Source: an uncultured Clostridia bacterium
GTDB lineage: Bacteria > Bacillota > Clostridia > TANB77 > RGIG9151
NCBI GenBank assembly: GCA_934500865.1
Contig: CAKSUD010000023.1
Location: 1 to 22,821, forward strand
DNA length: 22,821 nt
Reading direction: 5' to 3'
This document shows, one piece after another, positions 1 through 7,450 of the stretch. The position numbers were made by a program, and so were the translations under genes. The notes beneath the pieces were generated by a model. That model ran no database searches, was not told the DNA's origin, and saw only the letters and a list, made by a program, of their open reading frames with translations. Each line of letters begins with the position of its first letter. Position 1 is the first letter of the stretch.

Positions 1-88
1 CTGCATTTTCGAAAACAAGCATAAAAATACCTGAAATTGCAATAGATGCCAATATAATACCTACCAAAATTTTAAGTTTTAATTTCAT
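1..88 (-). CDS. N-terminus of a secreted or membrane-anchored protein (partial, runs off the left edge)
   Basis: An ATG at 86-88 (minus strand) opens a reading frame of 29 residues that continues beyond the window. The start is supported by a GAGGTGG ribosome binding site at 96-102, seven bases upstream. The visible part begins MKLKLKILVGIILAS: short basic residues followed by an uninterrupted hydrophobic stretch to about residue 26. That is a signal peptide or an N-terminal membrane anchor. Nothing of the mature domain is visible, so no function can be assigned. The hairpin at 141-171 separates it from the SSB-like gene upstream, so it is probably transcribed on its own. Confidence 0.6.
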   Translation of the reverse strand, partial: MKLKLKILVGIILASIAISGIFMLVFENA

Positions 89-140
89 AATAATTCCACC
101 TCTTTTATTAATTCGACATTTTTTCTAAAAATATTAACAC

Positions 141-171
141 AAACGACTTGCATTAAAAATACAAGTCGTTT
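141..171. terminator. Stem-loop terminator after the SSB-like gene
   Basis: Perfect 10-bp arms, AAACGACTTG (141-150) and CAAGTCGTTT (162-171), enclose an 11-base loop. The hairpin starts six bases past the stop of the minus-strand SSB-like gene. A T-rich tail is present in both directions and is better on the plus strand (TTATTTTTATT). It likely ends the SSB-like transcript and insulates the gene at 1-88. Confidence 0.6.
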
Positions 172-176
172 TATTT

Positions 177-815
177 TTATTCTTCAGTTTTATCTTCTAC
201 CTTTTCTAATTTGGCAACAGAAATTTCATATGCAACTTTTTTATTAGCATTTCCGTTTTCATCTTTTTTCTCATACTCTCTGCTTTGTACTCTGCCATAA
301 ACTCTGATTTTTTCTCCAACTTCAAAGCTTTCACAGTACTTTGCGTTTCTTCCCCAAGCGATGCAAGGAATATAATCGGACTTATTATATGCACGATTAA
401 CAGCAACCAATAAATCACTTATCTCCCTTCCAAATGGAGTTTGACGATAGTTTGGTTTCTTACAAACAAATCCTTCTAAATATATATCATTTTGGTTTTC
501 TTCTTCAGCCGCATCAGTTATAGAGATTTCTCTAGCAAATACCATAAGTACAAGCTTACTCTTTCCGCCTTCCGGATTATTATATGACCTAAATTGACCA
601 TTTAACTTTACAATAGTGCCATTAATTAAACTTTCTAACATTAAAAGTCTTTCTGAAAAGATTACTGGAATAACATCCACACTTCCGCTTAGCCTCTTAA
701 CTTCTAAACTAAACTCATAAAATTTTTCTCCATAAACTTCGTGACTAAACTTCGGTTCTTCTACAACTTTCCCTAATAATAACACCTTGTTATTTTCCAT
801 TAGTAAATTAGTCAA
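177..815 (-). CDS. SSB-like protein with two tandem OB folds
   Basis: This 212-residue protein looks like two SSB-type OB folds in a row. The first spans about residues 7-100 (NNKVLLLGKVVEEPKFSHE onward) and the second about 108-205 (IYLEGFVCKKPNYRQTPFG, then AVNR and YIPCIAWGRNA). The second half has the classic SSB signature: a GR-type first strand, 'TPFGREISDLLVAVNR', then an 'IPCIAWGRNA' strand. There is no acidic DDDIPF-type tail, so it is not the standard replicative SSB. Similar two-domain proteins are common in clostridial genomes. It probably binds single-stranded DNA, but the substrate is inferred. The start is a TTG at 813-815 with GGAGAGG at 822-828, six bases upstream. The in-frame ATG five codons later has no comparable ribosome binding site. 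Confidence 0.8.
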   Translation of the reverse strand: MTNLLMENNKVLLLGKVVEEPKFSHEVYGEKFYEFSLEVKRLSGSVDVIPVIFSERLLMLESLINGTIVKLNGQFRSYNNPEGGKSKLVLMVFAREISITDAAEEENQNDIYLEGFVCKKPNYRQTPFGREISDLLVAVNRAYNKSDYIPCIAWGRNAKYCESFEVGEKIRVYGRVQSREYEKKDENGNANKKVAYEISVAKLEKVEDKTEE

Positions 816-853
816 CTTAAACCTCTCCTCTCAAGTAACTTCATATACTTCAT

Positions 854-868
854 TGTATGCAACATACA
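854..868. repeat. Short inverted repeat upstream of the SSB-like gene
   Basis: TGTATG-CAA-CATACA is a perfect 15-base inverted repeat, 39 bases upstream of the SSB-like start. It could be an operator or a small leader hairpin. I could not place a convincing promoter next to it. Apart from this, the 816-977 spacer is plain AT-rich sequence. Confidence 0.3.
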
Positions 869-977
869 TTAATTATGCGATTGTAAATCTACTATTTTTT
901 CAAAAGTATATATATATTTTAACATATATTTCATAAAAATGGAAGAGTTTTTAGTTAACATTTTTGAATTATGTAAA

Positions 978-2216
978 TTATTTCAACCAATCCTTACCAT
1001 CAGTCATTCTTGCAACAAGCATTGAACCACTTGTATCACCGATTACGTTTAATACAGTAGCAGGTGGGTCAATAATAGTAGCTATAATTGTCAAAATCGG
1101 TAATGCACCAACAGGATATCCCATCATAACTAGAATCATCATTTCTGAAATCGTGCCACCACCAATTGGTACTGCAGTAACAAGGAATGTAACAAGTAAC
1201 GCTGTTCCTATTACCTTACCTATTCCGGCAACTGTACCAATACCAGTTCCAAATAGGCATACTAAGAACATAATTTTAAATACTGAACCTATAACTGAAC
1301 CGTCTTTGTGGAAACTTGTTCCAAGTGGAATCATTGGTTCTGCAATATCATCCGGAACACCAATAGCTTTTGCTGCTTGAAGGTTTGCAGGAATTGAAGC
1401 TGCGCTTGAACAAGTAGCTAATGCTGTAACTGTTGCTGGAATAATGTTTGCCCAAAAAGCCTTAAAGCCTTTTTTGCCGGCAGCAATATATGCATATAAA
1501 GAATAAATTACAAAATAGAATAATGTTGCTACAACTGTATATATAACAAATGTTTTTGCATATCCAACCGCAATAGATGCACCAAATGTACCAACAAGAG
1601 CTGCGAAATAGCATCCAAGTCCGATTGGTGCATAGTACATAATAATCTTTAATAAACTCATTACAACATCTGTTGCTGAAACAAGTAAATCACGAACAGG
1701 TTTTGCTTTTTCACCCGAAATATTTAATGCTAAACCAAACAATATTGAAAATACTATAATTGCAAGAATATTTTGTCTTGAAAATAAATCAGCAAAATCG
1801 CTAACAGTAAGTGCTTCAACAGTCCTCTCTAATATAGATAAATCTTCTTTTACTGCCAATTCATCCATATCTAATCCACTCATTATCTTAGCTCCGTCTT
1901 CTACTTCTACTAAGCTAATGAAGTATGTACTTAAGAAGCCAATTAAAACAGCTACTAATGACATCATAACAAATACCAAAATAATGTTAGTCATTATTTT
2001 ACCTAATCTTTTAGGTTGTTTCATATTTGAAATAGCTGTTGTTATTGTTAAAAATATAAGTGGAACTATAACTACTAATAATAAATTCAAAAATAAATCC
2101 CCAAACGGACTTAGTACTCCTGCACCTTCGCCCCATACTACGCCTACGATTGCTCCGAGTACTATCGCCATAAGCAAGATTATACTTTGCTTATACGTTT
2201 CAAAAAATTTACCCAT
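978..2216 (-). CDS. DAACS/SLC1-family amino acid:cation symporter, non-acidic-type binding site
   Basis: A 412-residue inner-membrane transporter of the glutamate/aspartate symporter fold. It has about eight membrane helices plus two re-entrant hairpins. The HP1 serine-rich motif is CSSAASIP (269-276), TM7 carries HKDG at 303-306 and TM8 reads DPPATVLNVIGD (383-394). Aligned to GltPh by motif, D383, N390 and D394 match the substrate amino-group and Na+ ligands. The arginine that holds an acidic side chain (R397 in GltPh) is alanine here (A386), and the usual NMDG is HKDG. So it should import something other than aspartate/glutamate, perhaps a neutral amino acid; that is inference. Length is normal. 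ATG at 2214-2216 with GAGGAG upstream. It is divergent from the Sel1-repeat gene across a palindrome-rich spacer. Confidence 0.88.
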   Translation of the reverse strand: MGKFFETYKQSIILLMAIVLGAIVGVVWGEGAGVLSPFGDLFLNLLLVVIVPLIFLTITTAISNMKQPKRLGKIMTNIILVFVMMSLVAVLIGFLSTYFISLVEVEDGAKIMSGLDMDELAVKEDLSILERTVEALTVSDFADLFSRQNILAIIVFSILFGLALNISGEKAKPVRDLLVSATDVVMSLLKIIMYYAPIGLGCYFAALVGTFGASIAVGYAKTFVIYTVVATLFYFVIYSLYAYIAAGKKGFKAFWANIIPATVTALATCSSAASIPANLQAAKAIGVPDDIAEPMIPLGTSFHKDGSVIGSVFKIMFLVCLFGTGIGTVAGIGKVIGTALLVTFLVTAVPIGGGTISEMMILVMMGYPVGALPILTIIATIIDPPATVLNVIGDTSGSMLVARMTDGKDWLK

Positions 2217-2272
2217 AAACTACACTCCTCTTTTGATTTATTGTGAAACATGTGATATAGTATAACTACATC

Positions 2273-2298
2273 TGTGACTCACAATATAATTATATTGT
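2273..2298. promoter_or_regulatory. Overlapping palindromes between the transporter and Sel1 genes (candidate operator)
   Basis: TGTGACTCACA (2273-2283) is a perfect palindrome around a central base. It overlaps a second, 18-bp perfect palindrome, ACAATATAATTATATTGT (2281-2298). Two further TGTGA half-sites lie at 2242-2246 and 2251-2255. They sit upstream of both divergent genes, where an operator would be expected. A TATACT -10-like box for the transporter is at 2259-2264 (minus), but no -35 box at normal spacing is convincing. The regulator is unknown. Confidence 0.45.
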
Positions 2299-2330
2299 TT
2301 AAAATGAAAAATGCAACAAACATTAATTTA

Positions 2331-2362
2331 CGAGAATTTCATAAATTCACGGTAAATTCACG
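2331..2362. promoter_or_regulatory. Three CGTGAATTT-type half-sites just upstream of the Sel1-repeat gene
   Basis: CGAGAATTT (2331-2339) and AAATTCACG (2343-2351) form an 8-of-9 inverted repeat around CAT. AAATTCACG recurs at 2354-2362, exactly 11 bases on, which is about one helical turn. The sites end four bases before the AAGGAA ribosome binding site of the gene at 2377. That fits an operator inside the 5' leader that blocks transcription. Which protein binds is unknown. Confidence 0.4.
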
Positions 2363-2376
2363 AAAGGAACTTTAAT

Positions 2377-3921
2377 ATGCCAAAACACAACTATATAAAA
2401 TTAAACGACACTAACGACTACCTCTCTATCGGTAATTTTTTTAGAGTAATAAAAGAAGAATCAAATTGTAAAAATACATTCTTACAATCCGAATTTTTCT
2501 GTTCGCTATTCGATATTCAAGCAATTGCAGACAGCACAGTTAATAACTACCTAACCGGCTTTAGAGCTATAAACAGTATCTATAAAGAAAAAATAATAAA
2601 GAAGAAAAATAGCTTCTTAAAAGATTCTTCTTCTTTTCTACCTACGATCTATAAAATAATGTCTGTGCTTGAAAATAAAATTACAACCGGTTATACAATT
2701 GATGAAATAAATAGTAACATTAAACTCTATAATGTATGCTATACACTTTATGATATTGCTAAAAATGACTTAGATATTCCAAAACAATTTTTAGACAACA
2801 TTCGTTTCCTACTAAACGAAAATAACTTGTATGAATTTATGGCTAATGTATTCTTCTTTACTATTTTAGATAAAAAACAACCTGTTTCTTTTGAAAACAA
2901 ATTAATGAAATCAATAAATGATACATTAAGACATACAAACATTTCTCCAAATCAAATCACAGACTTTATGAATACACAACTTGAAGAAAGTATGTGGTCA
3001 TCTTTAAGAAAAATAAATGAGCTTTCTAAAGAAGGTAACGCTTTTGCTTGTCTTCAAATGGCATTTTACGAATTTTACGGGCTTATTGCCGGATACCCAA
3101 GATATATTAAAAGCTATGATTACTATAAAATTGCAGCAAGCCAAAATCATCCTGCTGCGAACTGGGCAATAGGTCATATGTACTATAACGGATATGTTGG
3201 CAATAAAACCGATGAGGATTTAGAACTTTCCTTAGATTACTTTACTAAGGCAGCTACTCTTGGCTCTACTGCTGCTATTAATAGTTTAGGCATAATTTAT
3301 TTAGAAGGCAAAATTAAAAAAGTTCCAAAAGATATAAATAAAGCAATTGAATTATTTGAAGAGGCAATTTCAAAAGGAAACATCTTTGCGTTAAATAACT
3401 TGGGCAAAATATATGAAACTGATGGCAGATATAAAGAAGCACTAGAATTATTTGAACGTTCTGCCGACTCCGGTGAAAGTTGGGCCTCTAATAAAGTAGG
3501 TGAATATTACAGAATCGGTAAATATGTAAGTAAAGACTTAGCCAAAGCATTTTTCTACTATAATAAATCAGATGAAAGTTCTGTCTATTTTATGTGTCCA
3601 TGGTCAAAATACAATTTAGCAAAATACTTCTATGAAAATGGTAATGAGGAACTTTCTATTGAGCCAGATATAAATAAAGCAATAGAGCTTTTAGAAACTG
3701 CTTCAGTAAAGATTTTAGATGCGGTGGAGGAGCTAATATATATTTATTATAAAAAATATCTATCAAGTAATAAGCAAGACAAAAGTTCTTTAGAAAAACT
3801 GAAATATTATATAGACAAAATCGAAAATTCGCCAGATTATAACTTAGAAATAAAAGAAAGAATTCAAAATATAATGGATAAAATGTATAATGAAAAATCA
3901 TCTATAAAGTTTAATTATTAA
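2377..3921 (+). CDS. Sel1-like/TPR repeat protein with an uncharacterised N-terminal domain
   Basis: This 514-residue, probably cytosolic protein has no signal peptide or membrane segment. Its second half (about 221-455) is a run of Sel1-like helical repeats. Repeat cores include AAANWAIGHMYYNG-type units at about 259-272, AINSLGIIYLEG (300-311), ALNNLGKIYE (338-347) and ASNKVGEYYRIG (370-381), usually followed by A-x-x-x-F/Y-x-x-A helices. Sel1 repeats are protein-binding scaffolds. The first 120 residues are different. The stretch at about 35-65 (FCSLFDIQAIADSTVNNYLTG and following) looks loosely like a helix-turn-helix, but this is only an impression. The ATG follows AAGGAA at good spacing. 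It is probably co-transcribed with the patatin-like gene 55 bases downstream. Its function is unknown; a regulatory or scaffold role is inference. Confidence 0.75.
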   Translation: MPKHNYIKLNDTNDYLSIGNFFRVIKEESNCKNTFLQSEFFCSLFDIQAIADSTVNNYLTGFRAINSIYKEKIIKKKNSFLKDSSSFLPTIYKIMSVLENKITTGYTIDEINSNIKLYNVCYTLYDIAKNDLDIPKQFLDNIRFLLNENNLYEFMANVFFFTILDKKQPVSFENKLMKSINDTLRHTNISPNQITDFMNTQLEESMWSSLRKINELSKEGNAFACLQMAFYEFYGLIAGYPRYIKSYDYYKIAASQNHPAANWAIGHMYYNGYVGNKTDEDLELSLDYFTKAATLGSTAAINSLGIIYLEGKIKKVPKDINKAIELFEEAISKGNIFALNNLGKIYETDGRYKEALELFERSADSGESWASNKVGEYYRIGKYVSKDLAKAFFYYNKSDESSVYFMCPWSKYNLAKYFYENGNEELSIEPDINKAIELLETASVKILDAVEELIYIYYKKYLSSNKQDKSSLEKLKYYIDKIENSPDYNLEIKERIQNIMDKMYNEKSSIKFNY

Positions 3922-3926
3922 CCTAT

Positions 3927-3969
3927 CCTCCATAGCGTTCATATACTGTGGTATATAATGTTATGGAGG
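3927..3969 (+). promoter_or_regulatory. Long hairpin that buries the ribosome binding site of the patatin gene
   Basis: CCTCCATA (3927-3934) pairs perfectly with TATGGAGG (3962-3969), which contains the ribosome binding site. Inside, GCGTT (3935-3939) pairs with AATGT (3957-3961) using two G-U pairs. ATATAC (3941-3946) then pairs with GTATAT (3951-3956) around a TGTG loop. The result is about 19 pairs with one bulged base (C3940). No T-run follows, so a classical terminator is unlikely. The structure should hide the GGAGG in any transcript reading through from the Sel1 gene. A perfect TATAAT (3954-3959) also lies in the stem but lacks a recognisable -35. Confidence 0.6.
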
Positions 3970-3976
3970 TAATTTT

Positions 3977-4843
3977 ATGTCTTTTGGTATTGCATTATCA
4001 GGAGGTGGCGCAAAAGGTGCCGCACATGTTGGAGTTTTAATGGCACTTTGTGAAAACAATCTAATTCCAAGTTCAGTTTCGGGTACAAGTATGGGTGCTA
4101 TTGTTGGTGGATTATACGCAATGGGATATCCGCCTGAAAAGCTAAAAGAAATAATAATAAAGTTTTCCAAAAATTACAGGAAATATATAGACCCTTGTTA
4201 TGGAAATTATTTTATGGCATTAATGCAGTTTATGTCGAACTCTTCTATTACCCTACCCGGTTTTATAAAAGGAGATAAAGTAGAACGCTATTTAAAAAAT
4301 CTCACAAAGGACATAGCTATTTCAAGTGTTCAAACACCACTAGTCATACCAGCAGTAGATTTAATAAGCGGAAAAACAATAGTATATTCTAACATACATC
4401 CCAAAACGAATAACACCACATCAAACATTGTTTGGAAAAACGACATTCCTCTACACAGTGCAATGCGTGCAAGCTCTTCCCTACCTGCAATTTTCTATCC
4501 TAAAAAGATAAATAATGCAGTCTTAGTAGATGGTGGAATAACTCATATAATTCCAATAGAACTTTTAATGCAAACAGGTGAAAAAAATATTCTTGCAATA
4601 AACATATCGCAAGAATATGAAAAACCAAAAAGTACAAATATATTTGATGTTACTACCCACTCATTTGAACTTATGCAAAACGAACTAAAAAACTTTTCAC
4701 TTGGAAAAGAAAAATTTCTAATCACACCAAAACTCCCCAAAAACGCAGAAATGTTGTCTTTTAACCATATGCCTGAATTTGTAAAAGCTGGTTATAATAG
4801 TACAATAGCTGTAATGCCAAAATTAAAGCAACTATTTAGTTAA
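3977..4843 (+). CDS. Patatin-like phospholipase (RssA/YlbK type)
   Basis: This 288-residue protein has all patatin hydrolase hallmarks. The oxyanion-hole glycine motif is SGGGAKG (8-14), the nucleophile elbow is GTSMG with Ser38, and the catalytic aspartate is D185 in VDGG (184-187). Size and motif spacing match the small bacterial RssA/YlbK group, which are serine acyl hydrolases presumed to cleave lipid acyl esters. The true substrate is unknown. There is no signal peptide, so it should be cytosolic or peripherally membrane-bound. The ATG follows TATGGAGG by seven bases, and that site is sequestered in the hairpin at 3927-3969. It follows the Sel1-repeat gene and may form an operon with it. 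Its last 12 bases overlap the 3' end of dxs on the other strand. Confidence 0.88.
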   Translation: MSFGIALSGGGAKGAAHVGVLMALCENNLIPSSVSGTSMGAIVGGLYAMGYPPEKLKEIIIKFSKNYRKYIDPCYGNYFMALMQFMSNSSITLPGFIKGDKVERYLKNLTKDIAISSVQTPLVIPAVDLISGKTIVYSNIHPKTNNTTSNIVWKNDIPLHSAMRASSSLPAIFYPKKINNAVLVDGGITHIIPIELLMQTGEKNILAINISQEYEKPKSTNIFDVTTHSFELMQNELKNFSLGKEKFLITPKLPKNAEMLSFNHMPEFVKAGYNSTIAVMPKLKQLFS

Positions 4844-6682
4844 TTTTTTGGCAAGGTATACTATTTCATCAACATCCATTTTTTCTTGATGCATAAGCGT
4901 ATCTACATCACCATGAGAAATAAACCTATCTTTAAATGCCATACTTCTAAACTTACCTTTATATGCGCCATTATTAAGACTTTTTAGCATTAAGCTTCCA
5001 AATCCTCCAATTGCGACATTATCCTCTAGCGTTATAATGTTATATTTTTCTCTTATCAACCTTTTTACAATATGTGTATCAAGTGGCTTAACAGATGCTA
5101 CATTTACTATCATAGGATTAATTTTATATTTTTTAAGTTCTTCTTTAGCTCTAAATGCATATTGCACCATTTTCCCAACAGCAACGAGAGCCAATTTTTC
5201 TCCGCTGGATACTATCTCCCACTTTCCTTTTTCAAATTTTTGAATCGGCGGTAGAGAAACCATATCTCCACCACGTGGGTAACGTATCGCAACAGGACTC
5301 TTTAGAGATAACGCATATTTTAATAAAGGTTCTACCTCGCTCACACACTTTGGAGCAAATATGGTCAAATTAGGTATCATAGATAAATAAGATAAATCAA
5401 ATACACCTTGGTGCGTTTCGCCATCATTTCCAACTAATCCTGCCCTATCTATCATAAAAACAACAGGCAAATTCTGCATACATACATCATGGACAATTTG
5501 GTCAAACCCTCTTTGCAAAAACGTCGAATATACTGCAAAAATGGGCTGCAACCCCTGAGAAGCCAAACCCGCCGCAAAAGTAACCGCGTGTTCTTCTGCA
5601 ATTCCAACATCAAAAAATCTTTCCGGAAATTCGCTCGCAAACTTTTTTAAACCCGTTCCCTCAGTCATTGCTGCTGTAATAGCCACAACATTTTTGTTAT
5701 TTTGAGCGATACTTACAATCGCCTCTCCAAAGGCTTTTGAATATGTAACTTTGTCACTTTTTTTAAGAATTTCTCCGGTTTCCACATCAAATTTAGAAAT
5801 CCCATGGAACTTATCCGGTTCTTCTTCAGCCGGTTCATATCCCATTCCCTTTTTAGTTATGATATGTAAAACAACAGGTTCATCTAGTAGTTTTACTTTA
5901 TCCATTATTTCTGTCATTTCTTTAATATTATGCCCATCAATCGGCCCTATATATCTAATTCCTAAATCCTCAAAAAACATTGAAGATACAAACAATGACT
6001 TTATACTATTTTTAATTTTTCTAATAAATTTCACAATTGAATTTTTATCTTCTAAATGGTTATATACAGCTTTTTTTATGTCATTATACCTTTTATTTAT
6101 TCTAATTCTTCCAAGATACTCCGACATTCCGCCAACATTGGGAGAAATTGCCATTTGGTTATCATTTAATATAACTATCATTTTCGTTTTATTAAAGCCT
6201 AAATCATTTAATCCCTCATATGCCATTCCACCGGTTAAAGCACCATCACCTATAACTGATACTACCTCATATTTTTTAAACTGTATATCCCTAGCTTTTG
6301 CCATACCAAGTGCAGCAGAAATTGAATTACTGCTATGACCCGTATCAAAAAAGTCATACTTGCTCTCTTCCCTTTTAGGGAAACCACTTATTCCGTTATA
6401 TTGTCTTAAAGTATCAAACTCGTCTTTTCTGCCGGTTAATATTTTATATGGATAACATTGATGCCCAACATCAAAAACAATTTTATCCTCATCAAAATTA
6501 AAGCACTTAAAAAGTGCCAATGTAAGTTCCACTATCCCAAGGTTTGACGCAACGTGTCCACCAGTTTTAGACACGTTTTCCAACATAAACCCCCTAAGTT
6601 CCTTTGCCAGTTCGTCTAACTCCTCAAAGTTTAACTTTTTTATATCGATAGGATTTTTAATACTCTCTAAAATTTTATACAT
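4832..6682 (-). CDS. dxs: 1-deoxy-D-xylulose-5-phosphate synthase
   Basis: Dxs condenses pyruvate and glyceraldehyde-3-phosphate into DXP, the first step of the non-mevalonate isoprenoid pathway; DXP also feeds thiamine and pyridoxal synthesis. The 616-residue length is normal. Visible signatures are the GGHVASNLG histidine (H43), DVGHQCYPYKILTGR (H74), TGHSSNSISAALG (H116), the thiamine-diphosphate GDGALTGG (145-152) with NDN at 173-175, and the catalytic-glutamate segment DVGIAEEH (E363). ATG at 6680-6682 with a modest GGTGG ribosome binding site. It is the last gene of a minus-strand cluster after the acyl-CoA ligase and M50 protease genes, 75 bases downstream of the latter. Its isoprenoid output is used by UppP, encoded about 10 kb away. 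Confidence 0.97.
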   Translation of the reverse strand: MYKILESIKNPIDIKKLNFEELDELAKELRGFMLENVSKTGGHVASNLGIVELTLALFKCFNFDEDKIVFDVGHQCYPYKILTGRKDEFDTLRQYNGISGFPKREESKYDFFDTGHSSNSISAALGMAKARDIQFKKYEVVSVIGDGALTGGMAYEGLNDLGFNKTKMIVILNDNQMAISPNVGGMSEYLGRIRINKRYNDIKKAVYNHLEDKNSIVKFIRKIKNSIKSLFVSSMFFEDLGIRYIGPIDGHNIKEMTEIMDKVKLLDEPVVLHIITKKGMGYEPAEEEPDKFHGISKFDVETGEILKKSDKVTYSKAFGEAIVSIAQNNKNVVAITAAMTEGTGLKKFASEFPERFFDVGIAEEHAVTFAAGLASQGLQPIFAVYSTFLQRGFDQIVHDVCMQNLPVVFMIDRAGLVGNDGETHQGVFDLSYLSMIPNLTIFAPKCVSEVEPLLKYALSLKSPVAIRYPRGGDMVSLPPIQKFEKGKWEIVSSGEKLALVAVGKMVQYAFRAKEELKKYKINPMIVNVASVKPLDTHIVKRLIREKYNIITLEDNVAIGGFGSLMLKSLNNGAYKGKFRSMAFKDRFISHGDVDTLMHQEKMDVDEIVYLAKKLTK

Positions 6683-6757
6683 TATATACCACCATTAAAC
6701 TATATTTATATACTATTTATTTTATTACTTTCAAAACTGCTCAGTTCAAAAATCGCT

Positions 6758-7408
6758 TTATGCCATTCCAAGTAGTCTATTTACAATCTGCAACATACCA
6801 CCTACAACACTACTTCTCGCAGTAACCAAAAATCCATCAAGTGCACCAACAGAAATAAGTACTAATAAAAATATCATACCAAACTGTTCAAATCTCATAT
6901 ATGAAAAATAATATCTTTCAGGCAAAAGTGAAAAAAGAACCTTTGAACCATCAAGTGGCGGAATCGGAATTAAATTAAACAATCCAAGTCCGATATCTAT
7001 TATTGCGGTTTGATATAAAAGTGTGTAAATGTAGTTCGTTACCATATTCACAGGAAGATTAAACTTTTCAATTAACACCATAAAAAATAATGCCACAAAA
7101 GCTACAACGAAATTCATAAGTGGTCCTGCCAAAGCTACCTTCACCATATCCGCCTTAGGATTTTCATAATATCTTGGGTCTACGGATACAGGCTTTGCCC
7201 AACCAAATCCGAAAAACAAAAGTAATAATGTTCCCCATAAATCCATATGACGAAATGGGTTTAATGAAAGTCTGCCACTTGCCTTAGGAGTTGGGTCGCC
7301 TAAACTGTACGACGCCAACCCATGTGCAAATTCATGTAGTGACAAGGCTATTAAAACCGCCGGTGCTACATATAATAATGAAACAATAAAATTCACTATA
7401 ATTCCCAT
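6758..7408 (-). CDS. Site-2 protease family (M50) intramembrane zinc metalloprotease
   Basis: A 216-residue multi-pass membrane protein. The zinc motif HEFAH lies at 25-29 in the first helix, and the third ligand is D153 in NLIPIPPLDG (145-154), the NPDG-like motif of S2P enzymes. GWAKPV (69-74) and the ALAGPLMNF segment (92-100) are typical of the small single-domain bacterial branch without a PDZ domain (the YwhC/Rip-like group). Such enzymes cut membrane-embedded substrates; the substrate here is unknown. It starts at ATG 7406-7408 after an AAGGATGAG ribosome binding site. It lies 42 bases downstream of the acyl-CoA ligase gene on the same strand and upstream of dxs, so the three probably form an operon. 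Confidence 0.88.
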   Translation of the reverse strand: MGIIVNFIVSLLYVAPAVLIALSLHEFAHGLASYSLGDPTPKASGRLSLNPFRHMDLWGTLLLLFFGFGWAKPVSVDPRYYENPKADMVKVALAGPLMNFVVAFVALFFMVLIEKFNLPVNMVTNYIYTLLYQTAIIDIGLGLFNLIPIPPLDGSKVLFSLLPERYYFSYMRFEQFGMIFLLVLISVGALDGFLVTARSSVVGGMLQIVNRLLGMA

Positions 7409-7450
7409 ACTAATATCTCATCCTTTTTCATTATTCAAGTACTGTACTTT

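Noticed and set aside
964..1380. 138-codon open frame on the plus strand opposite the transporter gene
   Set aside because: It is the antisense shadow of a conserved membrane-protein gene, has no ribosome binding site and resembles no family.
3954..3959. TATAAT as a full promoter for the patatin gene
   Set aside because: No -35 hexamer is visible at 16-18 bases, and the transcript would begin inside the ribosome binding site. It is kept only as a side note to the hairpin finding.
5751..6338. 195-codon open frame on the plus strand inside dxs
   Set aside because: It lies wholly antisense to a clear dxs gene. The hydrophobic composition follows from reading its codons backwards.
6683..6757. 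Possible riboswitch (thiamine-type) upstream of dxs
   Set aside because: The spacer is only 75 bases of plain AT-rich sequence, with no conserved TPP-riboswitch core and no terminator.
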